A stretch of 53,528 bases of DNA from an uncultured beta proteobacterium. GTDB lineage: Bacteria; Pseudomonadota; Gammaproteobacteria; Burkholderiales; Burkholderiaceae_C. Numbering within the stretch: the stretch's first letter is position 1; the number at the start of each line of letters is the position of its first letter. The translations under genes were made by a program, and so were the position numbers. The stretch lies in contig CAITZZ010000192.1 of the NCBI GenBank assembly GCA_903897005.1, positions 1-53,528 on the forward strand. Direction: 5' to 3'. Shown one piece after another: positions 10,211 to 19,062 of this stretch. The notes beneath the pieces were generated by a model that was not told the DNA's origin, ran no database searches, and saw only the letters and a list, made by a program, of their open reading frames with translations.

Positions 10211-10272
10211 GCCGCCGCGCCAACGTTAGATGCAGTGAACAGGTTCCCGCTCTAACGACAGGGCGGCTTTTT
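10211..10272 (+). terminator. Rho-independent terminator after proC
   Basis: A long nested hairpin: outer arms GCCGCC (10211-10216) and GGCGGC (10262-10267), and an inner perfect 7-bp stem CGTTAGA (10224-10230) / TCTAACG (10251-10257). It is followed directly by TTTTT. It begins 9 nt after the proC stop and reaches the ubiA stop codon of the opposite strand. The outer G+C stem plus T-run fits termination of proC transcripts. There is no matching A-run to make it equally good for ubiA. Confidence 0.65.
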
Positions 10273-11171
10273 CATTGCAGGGCGTAACTGGCAGCGATGC
10301 CGGCGAACAGGGTGAAGCCAAGCCAGTGGTTCAGGCGGAAGGCTTTGAAGCAGCCGTCGCGCGAGCGCTCCCGGATCAGGGTGTAGTGCCAGGCGACCTG
10401 CCCGAAAGCGAGCGTCACGGCAACGTAGAACGGCGTGCCCTGGGCATAGGCCCACAGGGCAACATCCCAGATGGCGATGTAGGCAAGGTAGCAAAGCAGA
10501 ATCACCGGCACGTCCCAGCGACCCAGGGTGATGGCGGACGTTTTCATGCCAATCGCAAGATCGTCATCCCGGTCCACCATGGCGTATTCGGTGTCATAGG
10601 CCAGCACCCAGAACAGATTGCCCAGCAGCAAAACCCAGGCCAGCCAGGGCACGCTGGCGCGCATGGCGACCAGACTCCAGCTGTCTTGCCCCTGCACGGC
10701 AGAGAAGGCCATCGGGATGCCGAAACTGAAGGCCACCCCCAGCACGGCCTGCGGCATCGAAACAAAGCGTTTGGCATAAGGGTAGAAAAGGGTGATGCCC
10801 AGCGCCACGAACGACCAGGCAATGGTGACGGCATTGGTCGTCAGCACCAAGGCAAAGGCCAGCAGCGCCAGCCCCGCACCGAGCGACAAAGCCTCTTTGA
10901 CCGACACCGCGCCGGTGGTCACAGGACGCGCTGCGGTGCGCTTGACATGCCGGTCAAACTCGCGGTCGGCAACGTCGTTAATACAACAACCGGCACTGCG
11001 CATCAGGATGGTGCCCAGGGTGAACACCAGCAGCAGATGCCAGCCCGGAAAGCCGTTGGACGCAACCCACAGGGCGCTCAGCGTGGGCCAGAGCAGCAGC
11101 AGCCAGCCAGCAGGGCGATTCCAGCGAATCAAATCCAGATAAAGAGACAGTCGCAACTTCAGGGCGTTCAC
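10272..11171 (-). CDS. ubiA: 4-hydroxybenzoate polyprenyltransferase
   Basis: A 299-residue integral membrane prenyltransferase that attaches the polyprenyl tail to 4-hydroxybenzoate in ubiquinone synthesis. Both Asp-rich Mg/diphosphate motifs are visible: [19 protein letters not shown] near residue 65 and [19 protein letters not shown] near residue 190. They are separated by multiple hydrophobic helices. It is the third gene of a recG-oxyR-ubiA run on the minus strand, 10 nt after oxyR, so it probably shares their transcript. Confidence 0.97.
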   Translation of the reverse strand: MNALKLRLSLYLDLIRWNRPAGWLLLLWPTLSALWVASNGFPGWHLLLVFTLGTILMRSAGCCINDVADREFDRHVKRTAARPVTTGAVSVKEALSLGAGLALLAFALVLTTNAVTIAWSFVALGITLFYPYAKRFVSMPQAVLGVAFSFGIPMAFSAVQGQDSWSLVAMRASVPWLAWVLLLGNLFWVLAYDTEYAMVDRDDDLAIGMKTSAITLGRWDVPVILLCYLAYIAIWDVALWAYAQGTPFYVAVTLAFGQVAWHYTLIRERSRDGCFKAFRLNHWLGFTLFAGIAASYALQ

Positions 11172-11181
11172 TTGTCGCAGC

Positions 11182-12135
11182 TCAGGAAAGTCTTGTCACG
11201 CCAGGCAACTCGCAGGCATAGATGGCATTTCTCAAGGCCGCAATCGCCTCGTAGCGGGTAAAACTGCGGCGCCATGCCAGTACCACCCGCCGCGTTGGCG
11301 GATCGCCCGCAAACGGCAGGTACTTGATGTGCGGCTCTTCATCGCGCTTGCGCCGCGGCTTGCCGGCAAGGGCTTCCTTGGGCACGCTCAGGCGCGGCAC
11401 CAGCGTGACGCCCATGCCGGCAGCCACCATGTGCTTGATGGTCTCCAGGGAAGAGCCTTCAAAGGCCTTGCGAATACCGTCTGTGTTGCTGGAAAACCTG
11501 GCAAATTCCGGGCAGACCTCCAGCACATGGTCACGAAAACAGTGGCCGCTGCCCAGCAGCAACATGGGCTCCTGCTTGAGCTCTTCGATTGTCACCTGCT
11601 CTTGCTTGGCCAGACGATGCCCAGCCGGAACCGCGGCCAGAAAAGGCTCGTCGTACAAGGGGGCGATGGCCAGGCCAGCGTCCGGAAACGGTTCGGCCAG
11701 AATGGCACAGTCAATTTCGCCGGTGCGCAACATGTCGAGCAATTTGACGGTGAAGTTTTCCTGCAGCATCAGCGGCATCTGCGGGGTGCGCACCATCAGC
11801 TGGCGCATCAGATCGGGCAAGAGATAGGGACTGATGGTGTAGATCACACCCAGTGTCAGCGCGGTGTTCAAGGGACTCTTGCCGCGTTTGGCCATTTCGC
11901 GAATCGCAGCGGCCTGCTCCAGCACGCTTTGCGCCTGACGCACGATTTCCTCTCCCAGCGCCGTGACGGCTACCTCATTGGCGCTGCGCTCGAACAGCTT
12001 GACCTCAAGCTCTTCTTCGAGTTTCTTGACCGCGACCGACAGCGTGGGTTGCGAAACAAAACAGGCTTCCGCGGCCTTGCCAAAATGCCTCTCGCGCGCC
12101 ACCGCCACAATGTATTTAAGTTCTGTCAGAGTCAT
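11182..12135 (-). CDS. oxyR: LysR-type peroxide sensor OxyR
   Basis: A 317-residue LysR-family activator. Residues 1-60 hold the winged helix-turn-helix ([39 protein letters not shown]). The effector domain contains [17 protein letters not shown], which matches the two redox cysteines of E. coli OxyR (Cys199 and Cys208) in spacing and context. So it is expected to sense H2O2 by disulfide formation. It lies between recG and ubiA on the minus strand, an order I recall from Comamonadaceae and related genomes. Confidence 0.95.
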   Translation of the reverse strand: MTLTELKYIVAVARERHFGKAAEACFVSQPTLSVAVKKLEEELEVKLFERSANEVAVTALGEEIVRQAQSVLEQAAAIREMAKRGKSPLNTALTLGVIYTISPYLLPDLMRQLMVRTPQMPLMLQENFTVKLLDMLRTGEIDCAILAEPFPDAGLAIAPLYDEPFLAAVPAGHRLAKQEQVTIEELKQEPMLLLGSGHCFRDHVLEVCPEFARFSSNTDGIRKAFEGSSLETIKHMVAAGMGVTLVPRLSVPKEALAGKPRRKRDEEPHIKYLPFAGDPPTRRVVLAWRRSFTRYEAIAALRNAIYACELPGVTRLS

Positions 12136-12163
12136 TTGTTTGGAGGGTCTCGCCGTGCGGCGC

Positions 12164-14269
12164 TCAGGCCTTCAGGTATTCTAGTTGCGCCCCCAGCCAG
12201 CGATCGATGTGTTGCCGCGCTTGCACCGGATAGTGGTCCAGCAGCAAGGGTGCCTGCTGCCGCGCCCAGTCGAGCAGCGCGGTATCGGTGAGCAGATCGG
12301 CAAACCGCAGCAACGCCGCACCGGACTGGCGCGCACCCAGAAACTCGCCGGGTCCGCGGATCTCGAGGTCGCGCCGGGCAATCTCAAAGCCATCGTTGCT
12401 TTGTGCCATGGCTTTGAGCCGCTCGCGCGCCATCTCACCCAGACGCGGCGCGTCCCCGGTGGAGTACAGCAGCACGCAGGCAGACGCGGCAGCGCCGCGT
12501 CCAACCCGGCCCCGCAGCTGGTGCAACTGCGACAAGCCAAAGCGCTCGGCGTGCTCGATCACCATCATGGAGGCGTTGGGCACGTCAACGCCCACTTCAA
12601 TGACCGTGGTACTGACCAGGACACCCAACTGGCCACCGACAAACGAGGCCATCACTGCCTTCTTCTCGGCCGGTGCCAGGCGCGAATGTAGCAAGCCCAC
12701 CGTCACTTCCGGCAAGGCGGCGCTGAGCTGGGCGTGGGTCTCGGTGGCGTTGCTCAGGTCAAGCGCTTCACTCTCTTCAATCAAGGGACAGACCCAGTAG
12801 ACCTGGCGGCCTTGCGCCAACTGATCACGCATGCGCCTGATCACCTCGTCGCGCCGGGCATCGCTCACCACTTTGGTCGTGATGGGGGTGCGTCCCGGTG
12901 GCAGTTCGTCCAGCGTCGAGACATCGAGATCGGCGTAGTAGCTCATGGCCAGCGTGCGGGGAATAGGTGTGGCCGTCATCATCAGAAGGTGGGGCTCCAG
13001 CACGGCTCCCTGCAGCTTGCTGCGCAGCGCCAGGCGCTGTGCCACGCCAAAGCGGTGCTGCTCATCAATGATGGCCAGAGCCAGATCCCTGAACACCACC
13101 TTGTCCTGGATGATGGCGTGCGTGCCCACCACCAAAGAAGCCTCGCCGCTGGCAATCAATGCCAGCATGGCGCGCCGCTCCTTGACTTTTTGACTGCCGG
13201 TCAGCCAGGCGGTCTTGACGCCCAGCGGCTCAAGCCAGCCAACGAGCTTGCGAAAATGCTGCTCAGCCAGGATCTCCGTCGGTGCCATCAGGGCGCATTG
13301 CCTGCCAGCGGCTATGCAAAGAGCACCCGCCAGTGCCGCCAGCACGGTCTTGCCGGAGCCGACGTCGCCCTGCAGCAAGCGGTGCATCGGTATGGCTCGC
13401 GCCAGATCGGAGGCGATTTCCTCGCTGACACGGCGCTGCGCCCGCGTCAACTGAAACGGCAGCGCCGCCAGCAAGCGCTGCTGCAAGGGCGCGCCGTCGT
13501 TCCCCTGCGGACTCAGCACCGGTGCCCGCAAAGCGGCGCGCTCACGTTTGGCCTGCAACTGCGACAACTGCTGGGCCAGCAACTCCTCGGCCTTGAGTCG
13601 CTGCCAGGCCGGGTGACTGTGGTCTTCCAGGGTGGCCAACGCCACCGCGGGCGTCGGGTTGTGCAGAAAAGTCAGCGCCTGCTGCAAACTCCATGCAGCT
13701 TGCCCCGCAATGGTGTACAGATTTTCAGCAGGTACGGTGTCCGCCAGATCAGCGCGTGCCAGGCCCCCCTGCACGGCCCGGCGCAAGTAGGCCTGCGGCA
13801 AGCCTGCTGCCGTCGGGTAGACGGGGGTCAGCGCCAACGGCAAGTCGCCCTGCGCGGACTTGAAGGAAGGATGCATCATTTGCCATCCCAGCAAGCCACC
13901 CTTGATCTCGCCACGGGCACGGATCCGGTTGCCCACTGCCAGCGCTTTTTGCTGTGAAGGATAAAAACTGAAAAAGCGCAACAAGCAGGTTTCGGTGCCA
14001 TCATCCAGCGTCACCAGCAACTGGCGCTGGCCTCGCTGACGCACCTCGCAAACCGTTACCGTCCCTTCGATTTGCACCGTCTCACCATCGCGCACATCAC
14101 GCAGGCTGACGATGCGCGTTTCATCCTCGTAACGCAGCGGCAAATGCAGCGCCAGATCGATCGGCCGCAGCAAGCCCAGCTTGCGCAAGACCTTTTGCGG
14201 ACCGCTTGGGGTCGGCGATGTCGGTTTGGCAGCCTGCAGCATCATGTTGGTATTTTGCCGGCTATCCAT
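12164..14269 (-). CDS. recG: ATP-dependent DNA helicase RecG
   Basis: A 701-residue superfamily 2 helicase that regresses stalled forks and branch-migrates Holliday junctions. The N-terminal wedge/OB domain occupies about residues 1-270. Walker A is in [20 protein letters not shown], the DExH box is [10 protein letters not shown], motif III is [13 protein letters not shown], motif VI is QLRGRVGRG. Length fits the family (about 690-710). It is the first gene of recG-oxyR-ubiA and is divergent from queA; the 77 bp between their starts must hold both promoters. Confidence 0.97.
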   Translation of the reverse strand: MDSRQNTNMMLQAAKPTSPTPSGPQKVLRKLGLLRPIDLALHLPLRYEDETRIVSLRDVRDGETVQIEGTVTVCEVRQRGQRQLLVTLDDGTETCLLRFFSFYPSQQKALAVGNRIRARGEIKGGLLGWQMMHPSFKSAQGDLPLALTPVYPTAAGLPQAYLRRAVQGGLARADLADTVPAENLYTIAGQAAWSLQQALTFLHNPTPAVALATLEDHSHPAWQRLKAEELLAQQLSQLQAKRERAALRAPVLSPQGNDGAPLQQRLLAALPFQLTRAQRRVSEEIASDLARAIPMHRLLQGDVGSGKTVLAALAGALCIAAGRQCALMAPTEILAEQHFRKLVGWLEPLGVKTAWLTGSQKVKERRAMLALIASGEASLVVGTHAIIQDKVVFRDLALAIIDEQHRFGVAQRLALRSKLQGAVLEPHLLMMTATPIPRTLAMSYYADLDVSTLDELPPGRTPITTKVVSDARRDEVIRRMRDQLAQGRQVYWVCPLIEESEALDLSNATETHAQLSAALPEVTVGLLHSRLAPAEKKAVMASFVGGQLGVLVSTTVIEVGVDVPNASMMVIEHAERFGLSQLHQLRGRVGRGAAASACVLLYSTGDAPRLGEMARERLKAMAQSNDGFEIARRDLEIRGPGEFLGARQSGAALLRFADLLTDTALLDWARQQAPLLLDHYPVQARQHIDRWLGAQLEYLKA

Positions 14270-14346
14270 CGATCAAGTGTTCAGACATGGGACAATTCTC
14301 CTCTGTTCTTCCAACTTGGTACGGGTTTGTCCAACCCTCAAGCATC

Positions 14347-15465
14347 ATGCCAGCATCATTGCCTGACGCCACACGTCCCTTCAGCCTCTGCGACTTCGAC
14401 TTCGAACTGCCCGAGACCTTGATTGCCCAGCACCCTGCGCCCGAGCGCAGCGGCTCGCGCCTGCTCGATGGCACGGGTGAAATGCCGGCAAACCGGATCT
14501 TTAGGGATCTGCCTGACCTGTTGCGAACCGGCGATCTGCTGGTATTCAACGACACCAAGGTCATCAAAGCCCGACTTTTCGGCGAAAAGCCCTCGGGTGG
14601 AAAAGTTGAACTGCTGATCGAGCGGGTGCTCGGCGGCAATCAGGTGGCAGCCCATATGCGGGTCAGCAAGAAGCCTGAAGTCGGCACCACGCTGACCTTG
14701 CTGGGTGCGCCGGGTACGCACGATGGCTTGCGCGCCACCCTGTTGGGGCGCTGGCCCGACGCCGATGGCGCTCTGTTTCGCCTGGTTCTGTCCAATGACG
14801 CCGGCGACGACCCGCTGACGCTCTTGGAGCGTCATGGCCACGTGCCCCTGCCGCCTTACATCAAGCACAGCGACGATGCCGAAGATGCAGCACGCTACCA
14901 AACCGTCTTTGCAAAGAATCCAGGTGCCGTCGCAGCCCCAACAGCGGCGCTGCACTTTGACCAGGCGCTGCTCGCTGCGCTTGACGCCGCCGGAGTGCAG
15001 CGCAGCCAGGTCACACTGCACGTCGGCGCCGGCACGTTTCAACCAGTCAAGACCGAGAACCTGTCCCAGCATCAAATGCACAGCGAGTGGTATGAAGTCC
15101 CGGCATCGACCCAGCAGGCGATCGCTGACTGCCGCGCGCGTGGTGGCCGTGTCGTGGCAGTGGGCACCACCAGTGTGCGCGCACTGGAATCGTGGGCAAA
15201 CGCCCAGAGCGGAGGCGGCACCGATGAATCAGTTCCAGCCGCCTTTGCCGCTGAAACGCGGATCTTCATCAGGCCCGGTTTTGGGTTCAAGGTGGTGAAC
15301 CTGCTGGTAACCAACTTTCACCTGCCCAAGTCCAGCCTCATGATGCTGGTCAGCGCCTTTGCGGGTCATGAACACGTGATGGCCCTGTACCGCCACGCCA
15401 TCTCGCAGGAATACCGCTTCTTCAGCTACGGTGACGCCATGCTGCTCAGACTGCGCGAATCCTGA
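14347..15465 (+). CDS. queA: S-adenosylmethionine:tRNA ribosyltransferase-isomerase
   Basis: A 372-residue enzyme that transfers and isomerises the ribosyl moiety of AdoMet to 7-aminomethyl-7-deazaguanine in tRNA, giving epoxyqueuosine. Family motifs seen: [48 protein letters not shown] and [20 protein letters not shown]. It is slightly longer than E. coli QueA (356), mainly at the N-terminus and in a [20 protein letters not shown] insert. The start ATG at 14347 is chosen for fit to the family; an in-frame ATG 60 nt upstream is possible. Confidence 0.96.
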   Translation: MPASLPDATRPFSLCDFDFELPETLIAQHPAPERSGSRLLDGTGEMPANRIFRDLPDLLRTGDLLVFNDTKVIKARLFGEKPSGGKVELLIERVLGGNQVAAHMRVSKKPEVGTTLTLLGAPGTHDGLRATLLGRWPDADGALFRLVLSNDAGDDPLTLLERHGHVPLPPYIKHSDDAEDAARYQTVFAKNPGAVAAPTAALHFDQALLAALDAAGVQRSQVTLHVGAGTFQPVKTENLSQHQMHSEWYEVPASTQQAIADCRARGGRVVAVGTTSVRALESWANAQSGGGTDESVPAAFAAETRIFIRPGFGFKVVNLLVTNFHLPKSSLMMLVSAFAGHEHVMALYRHAISQEYRFFSYGDAMLLRLRES

Positions 15466-15480
15466 AAAGCGAGGCAAGAC

Positions 15481-15903
15481 CTAGCGGTGGTGTTCGCGCC
15501 GCCGCTCTTCAAAAACGAACTCTTCAAGGTCCGGATCCATCGCATTGCGGGAGGAAACGATGCCGATAGGCCGCCCGTTTTCGACCACGGGCACATGACG
15601 GAAACCGTTTTCCTGCATCAAAAGTAGCGCGTGGCCATAGGATTTGCCGGGCTCCAGGGACTTGGGATCGGCGGTCATCACCTCGGACAAGACGGTGGTC
15701 TTGGCATCAAGCCCTTGGGCGATCACCCGAAACACGACATCGCGTTCGGAAAAAATCCCTATCAGGTGCTCGTTCTCAACGACCAGGATGGCTCCTACGT
15801 TCTTGTTTGCCATCAGCTTGGCGGCCTGGCTGACAGTCGTTCCTGGGGGGGCGGTAAGAAATTTCTTACGCTCCATCAAATTTTTAATTGGTTGTTCGAA
15901 CAT
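15481..15903 (-). CDS. Two-CBS-domain protein
   Basis: A 140-residue cytoplasmic protein made almost only of a tandem CBS pair: the first repeat holds VGAILVVENEHLIGIFSERD (about residues 34-53), the second GFRHVPVVENGRPIGIVSSR. CBS pairs bind adenine nucleotides and usually regulate a partner, but no partner domain is fused here. The start ATG follows GGAGG by 6 nt. A longer upstream frame exists but crosses the promoter region. An FNR-like box lies about 50 bp upstream, suggesting oxygen-dependent expression (inference). The gene ends 15 nt from queA on the opposite strand. Confidence 0.9.
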   Translation of the reverse strand: MFEQPIKNLMERKKFLTAPPGTTVSQAAKLMANKNVGAILVVENEHLIGIFSERDVVFRVIAQGLDAKTTVLSEVMTADPKSLEPGKSYGHALLLMQENGFRHVPVVENGRPIGIVSSRNAMDPDLEEFVFEERRREHHR

Positions 15904-15924
15904 ATCGGCCTCCGGAAGGCAAAT

Positions 15925-15963
15925 GCTATAGGTGTTTTGAATTACTTCTTTGACCTGCATCAA
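15925..15963 (-). promoter_or_regulatory. FNR/Anr-like box and -10 of the CBS-protein gene
   Basis: Reading the minus strand, TTGATgcagGTCAA (15950-15963) matches 9 of the 10 specified bases of the FNR/Anr consensus TTGAT-N4-ATCAA. A TATAGC -10 candidate lies at 15925-15930, and no good -35 is present. The box is centred roughly 38-41 bp before the predicted transcription start, close to the class II activator position. The site is also 130 bp upstream of the divergent haem lipoprotein gene. Confidence 0.45.
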
Positions 15964-16042
15964 CCCAGAAGCGAAGCAAATCCCTGGGGTAACCCGTATT
16001 ACCCGCGGCCAGCAAGCTCCTTGCGCGCTACGCCAATTTCTC

Positions 16043-16071
16043 TGGCCATCGCCGGCACCTGGCCGTAAGAT
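16043..16071 (+). promoter_or_regulatory. Possible promoter of the haem c lipoprotein gene
   Basis: TGGCCA and TAAGAT, each 4 of 6 to the sigma70 consensus, are spaced by 17 nt and end 25 nt before the ATG at 16097. This is a weak match and is listed only because position and spacing are right. Confidence 0.25.
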
Positions 16072-16096
16072 ATCGGCGTGAACTGGAGAAAGCAAT

Positions 16097-16480
16097 ATGT
16101 GCAAGAAACTGATACTGCGCTCTGCCCTACTGTCCGGTCTGGCCATGCTGATGGCTTGCTCGCCCAAAAGTGTGAGCTACAACAAGGACGTTCAGCCGAT
16201 TCTGAGCAGGAACTGCTCAGAATGCCATGCAACGGGCAAGCCCGGATTTGAGGCCAGCGGGCTCGACACGACCAGCTATGCGTCACTCATGAAGGGTGGA
16301 AAGTTCGGTCCTCTGGTCAAACCCGGAGACGCCTTTACCAGCGCCTTGAACATGCTCGTGGAGGGACGCGCCCATCCTTCGATCCGGATGCCCCATGGCA
16401 AGGAAAAACTCCCGGCTTCGGACATCGAAACGCTAAAGAACTGGGTCAATCAGGGCGCAAAGAACGATTCGCCGGGTTAG
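16097..16480 (+). CDS. Small haem c lipoprotein (cytochrome c-like)
   Basis: A 127-residue protein with a lipoprotein signal (LSGLAMLMAC, lipobox Cys near residue 21) and one haem c motif CSECH near residue 41. NKDVQPILSRN precedes the motif, as in the planctomycete-type/PSCyt1 c-type cytochromes. A distal Met ligand could be in RMPHGKEKL. It is expected to be anchored to the periplasmic face of a membrane and to carry one electron. The redox partner is not evident from neighbours. RBS GGAGAAAG lies before the ATG. The gene stops 4 nt from the 3' end of the opposing tRNA gene. Confidence 0.85.
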   Translation: MCKKLILRSALLSGLAMLMACSPKSVSYNKDVQPILSRNCSECHATGKPGFEASGLDTTSYASLMKGGKFGPLVKPGDAFTSALNMLVEGRAHPSIRMPHGKEKLPASDIETLKNWVNQGAKNDSPG

Positions 16481-16484
16481 TGAC

Positions 16485-16560
16485 TGGTGCGGCTGGCGGG
16501 GATCGAACCCACGGCCCTCGGCTTCGGAGGCCGATACTCTATCCACTGAGCTACAGCCGC
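16485..16560 (-). tRNA. tRNA-Arg (anticodon CCG)
   Basis: A 76-nt cloverleaf including an encoded CCA end. The acceptor stem is GCGGCTG/CAGCCGC with discriminator A. The D-arm region is AGCTCAGTGGATAGAGT. The anticodon loop CTCCGAA lies between CGGC and GCCG, giving CCG, which reads CGG arginine codons. The T-arm is GTGGGTTCGATCCC. Its 3' end is 4 nt from the stop codon of the haem lipoprotein gene on the other strand, so there is no room for separate terminators. Confidence 0.95.
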
Positions 16561-16570
16561 ATCGCACCCC

Positions 16571-16599
16571 ATTGTAGCCGCTTGACCCCAACTTCGCCA
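16571..16599 (-). promoter_or_regulatory. Probable promoter of tRNA-Arg
   Basis: On the minus strand a TACAAT -10 (5 of 6) at 16571-16576 lies 10 nt before the mature 5' end of the tRNA. The -35 at 17-bp spacing is poor (TGGCGA), so the assignment rests on the -10 and its position. Confidence 0.4.
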
Positions 16600-16706
16600 C
16601 CTCAACAGGTTTCGCTGTGGGGAGTAAATGCGCCGTGCCAGCGGGGACGAAGGCAATCACCTTGTGCCGGTAGTCTGCAAGCGCGGTCGAACAAATGGTC
16701 GTCAAC

Positions 16707-16727
16707 TTGAGAGTTAACAATTCTCAA
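16707..16727. repeat. Operator-like inverted repeat upstream of the 16793 gene
   Basis: TTGAGA and TCTCAA arms are separated by 9 nt that contain the palindrome GTTAAC. It lies 66 bp before the start of the following small gene, near a CTATAAA that could be part of a -10. It is the only notable structure in the otherwise featureless 16600-16792 interval. Confidence 0.4.
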
Positions 16728-16792
16728 CAGACATTCTGCGTGCAAAGGCCTACTATAAAAGCGTCATCAGAGGAAACCGCAAGGAGAGCATC

Positions 16793-17086
16793 ATGAGCGC
16801 AGCAGCCATTGGAACAATCGGTACATTGGGAGCCGGATTCACGGGTGGCATGGGCGCCCTGGGCGATATGACCAAGATCCTGCCGCTCCCTGGCGCCGTG
16901 GCGAACGTCGGGTCGGCTGTCGAGGTCGGCGCGCCCCCCTCAAGCACCAGGGTAGACATCTCTGCCGCCGCAAAGAAAGCCGCCGCCGCAGATGGCGTGC
17001 CGGCAGTTCAGAGCATGGGCGAACTGGCTCAAGCCCTGATGGTCGCGCTGCTACTGCAAATGCTGGAAAAAAGGTCGGTCAGCTAG
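16793..17086 (+). CDS. Small hypothetical protein, Ala/Gly-rich
   Basis: A 97-residue protein I do not recognise. RBS AAGGAGAG lies 4-5 nt before ATG, so translation is credible. The N-terminal 40 residues are Gly/Ala-rich and weakly hydrophobic (MSAAAIGTIGTLGAGFTGGM). The middle has RVDISAAAKKAAAADG. The C-terminus is an amphipathic helix (ELAQALMVALLLQMLEKRSV). The VDIS-AA stretch resembles a phrase seen in small flagellar/secreted proteins, but that is only an impression. It probably forms a unit with the next gene (26-nt gap). No clear signal peptide or metal motif. Confidence 0.7.
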   Translation: MSAAAIGTIGTLGAGFTGGMGALGDMTKILPLPGAVANVGSAVEVGAPPSSTRVDISAAAKKAAAADGVPAVQSMGELAQALMVALLLQMLEKRSVS

Positions 17087-17112
17087 CAACCGACGAGCGT
17101 CGAGGAAGGATC

Positions 17113-17397
17113 ATGGATATCAATTCTTTCGCCGCGATCACGCAAAATAGTGCCAGCGTTCTGAGCAAGGCGCTGGGTGACCCCGCGGTAGATCAGCTTG
17201 CCCGAAGGCTGCACATCGATTTGCAGGATCCAGCCACCCTGAACGGCCTGCTCGCCATGGCCCGCCAGTGCGTCGATGGTTCGGCGGGAACTGCCTTGGT
17301 TCCGAAGGCCACGCTCGCGCACGCATCAGACCCTCGGCCGAGCCGCTACGCGCGCGACGCCGTTCACTCTTATCAGGAAATTGCTGCAATGGTATGA
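17113..17397 (+). CDS. Small hypothetical protein
   Basis: A 94-residue protein with no family I can name. It opens MDINSFAAITQNSASVLSKA and has one Cys (ARQCVDG). The first 60 residues look helical, and the C-terminus is polar (SRYARDAVHSYQEIAAMV). RBS GAGGAAGGA lies before the ATG. It follows the 97-residue unknown by 26 nt and precedes the orphan response regulator by 149 bp, so a link to the regulator or to the flagellar locus is suggested only by position. The DIN-F start faintly resembles YjfB-like putative motility proteins. Confidence 0.65.
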   Translation: MDINSFAAITQNSASVLSKALGDPAVDQLARRLHIDLQDPATLNGLLAMARQCVDGSAGTALVPKATLAHASDPRPSRYARDAVHSYQEIAAMV

Positions 17398-17546
17398 GCA
17401 TGTGGCTTTGCGATAGCCGTTCCAACTGCACCACCACGCAAGGGGCCGATCGAATCGGCCCGGATGGGGTGTTTCTGGTATCCGATAGAATTTCAGGCAA
17501 GCGGGCAGGCTATGCCCTCGAATTTAATTTCTATCGCCAACCACTC

Positions 17547-18287
17547 ATGAATGAGAAGCAAGCTCGCATCGCGGTTCTCGACGATGACGCCGATTTGCGC
17601 AAGCTTCTTCGGTTCCTTCTGTCGCGCGAATACGAAGTTGTGATGCCAGAAGATGGCACACAGCTGCAGATCCTGGTGGACCAGGGAGCGGTCGACCTCA
17701 TCCTGCTCGATATCGGGCTTCCAAACGAGGATGGCATTGTTATCGCGCAAAAGATCCGTGCTACTTCGACTATTCCGCTCATCTTTCTTTCGGGATACTC
17801 GTCAGAAGAAATGATACTCAGGGGCCTTAACATCGGGGCCGACGACTACGTAACCAAGCCGTTTCAGTCGGAGATATTGCTGGCGCGGGTAAGGAGTGCC
17901 TTGCGCCGGGGGGAACTGCATCCCTTGCAGGCGGTGCGCAACCTGCAACTCGGTGATGTCACCTTCGAAGTCAGCGAGCAGCGGCTGTCAAATGCGCGCG
18001 GACTCAGCATTAAGCTCACCGAGATGGAAGCGCTGATCCTCGCGCTGCTGGCCAATGCCGAGGCGCACACCCTATCGCGTGAAGAAATGTTCCGGCGCGT
18101 CTATGGAAGGGATTGGGATACGTTGAACCGCGGCATCGAAGTACACATTTCGCATTTGCGCAGGAAACTGGCCGGGGTGAGCGAGGAGCAAAGCACCATC
18201 GTCGGGCTGCGCGGCGTGGGGTATCACCTCAATCTGCAAGGAAGTCCTGCAGCTGCAGCACCCGGAGACTTTCCGCCCAGGGGATGA
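17547..18287 (+). CDS. Orphan OmpR/PhoB-family response regulator
   Basis: A 246-residue regulator. The receiver domain (about 6-120) has the acidic pair in VLDDDADL, the phospho-acceptor Asp in LILLDIGLPNEDG, the Ser/Thr switch in IFLSGYS and Lys in YVTKPF. The winged-helix output domain (about 140-230) ends with VEVHISHLRRKLA-like and TIVGLRGVGYHLN motifs. A 15-residue Ala/Pro-rich tail follows. The start ATG gives a standard N-terminus. No histidine kinase gene is adjacent, so the partner is unknown. It is convergent with the next regulator gene. Confidence 0.93.
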   Translation: MNEKQARIAVLDDDADLRKLLRFLLSREYEVVMPEDGTQLQILVDQGAVDLILLDIGLPNEDGIVIAQKIRATSTIPLIFLSGYSSEEMILRGLNIGADDYVTKPFQSEILLARVRSALRRGELHPLQAVRNLQLGDVTFEVSEQRLSNARGLSIKLTEMEALILALLANAEAHTLSREEMFRRVYGRDWDTLNRGIEVHISHLRRKLAGVSEEQSTIVGLRGVGYHLNLQGSPAAAAPGDFPPRG

Positions 18288-18337
18288 GCGCGGCATTTGG
18301 CTTGACTTGAGCAGTAAAGCCCTTAGCGGGTAACCAA

Positions 18338-18970
18338 TCAGGCAACTCCGATTTGGAAATTGCTTTGCTGGACGATGCCGGCGGCGATGGCCTGCAGGCG
18401 GTCGAACGGGATCGGCTTGGGCAGCACCTCAACGCGTGGCGGCACGCCACCGCGTTCCTTGATAACTTCGGCGTCCAGCCCGGTGACCACGACGATGGTG
18501 GCGCGCGCCATTTCCGGCGTTTCGCTCAGGATCTTCAACATGGCAAAGCCATTGATATGGGGTATCTGCAGGTCGACAATCAGCAGGTCGGGCCAGCATT
18601 CACTCATCCTTAGCAGGGCTTCGAAGCCGTCGACACTGATCCTGACCTCAGGTTGCATCGGCCAGTGCGACAGCTTGACCTGGTACAAACGCAGCAGCGC
18701 GGGTTCGTCTTCCACCACCAGCACTCTCAGGCGACGCGGGTTGACGGGCGCCTGTTCTGCCACTGGCGCTGTGGCACTCAGTGCCTGCGGCCCATTGCGC
18801 AGCAAGCTGTCGACCGAGTCGCGCAGCACACGACGATGACCACCGGCGGTCTTCCAGGCTCTGAGCAGGCCTTTGCCAACCCACTGTTGAACCGTGCCCA
18901 CCGAGACGCCGAGCAGCGTAGCTGCCTCACGTGTTGTGCAAAATGACTTTTCGATATTGGTTGCTCGCAC
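18338..18970 (-). CDS. Response regulator with N-terminal excisionase-like HTH
   Basis: A 210-residue two-domain protein in the order DNA-binding then receiver, the reverse of most response regulators. Residues 1-55 match the HTH_17/excisionase-MerR type (FCTTREAATLLGVSVGTVQQ, then WVGKGLLRAWKTAGGHRRVL). A linker of about 25 residues follows. The receiver (about 80-200) keeps VVEDE, the acceptor Asp in LLIVDLQIPH, Thr in VVVTGLD and Lys in LPKPI. It lies 92 bp downstream of cheB on the same strand and may be read from the cheRDB transcript. It probably binds DNA. Its target is unknown. Confidence 0.9.
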   Translation of the reverse strand: MRATNIEKSFCTTREAATLLGVSVGTVQQWVGKGLLRAWKTAGGHRRVLRDSVDSLLRNGPQALSATAPVAEQAPVNPRRLRVLVVEDEPALLRLYQVKLSHWPMQPEVRISVDGFEALLRMSECWPDLLIVDLQIPHINGFAMLKILSETPEMARATIVVVTGLDAEVIKERGGVPPRVEVLPKPIPFDRLQAIAAGIVQQSNFQIGVA

Positions 18971-19062
18971 TTTGGACTCGGCTCTGGTTTAAGGCTTGCA
19001 GGGTCTGGGCGAAAATCATCTCAGCCAGTTTGGATGCCCGACAAATTGTAACTATCCACGAA

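Noticed and set aside
12734-13957. Long plus-strand frame inside recG
   Set aside because: It lies opposite conserved RecG helicase motifs and its product (Gln/Arg-rich) looks like a shadow frame.
16485-17397. Genomic island integrated at tRNA-Arg
   Set aside because: No integrase, no direct repeat of the tRNA 3' end and no base-composition break was seen next to the tRNA.
17398-17546. Sigma28 -10-like TCCGATAG at about 17479 before the OmpR-type regulator
   Set aside because: The -10 matches 6 of 8 but nothing like TAAAGTTT exists at the 11-nt spacing.
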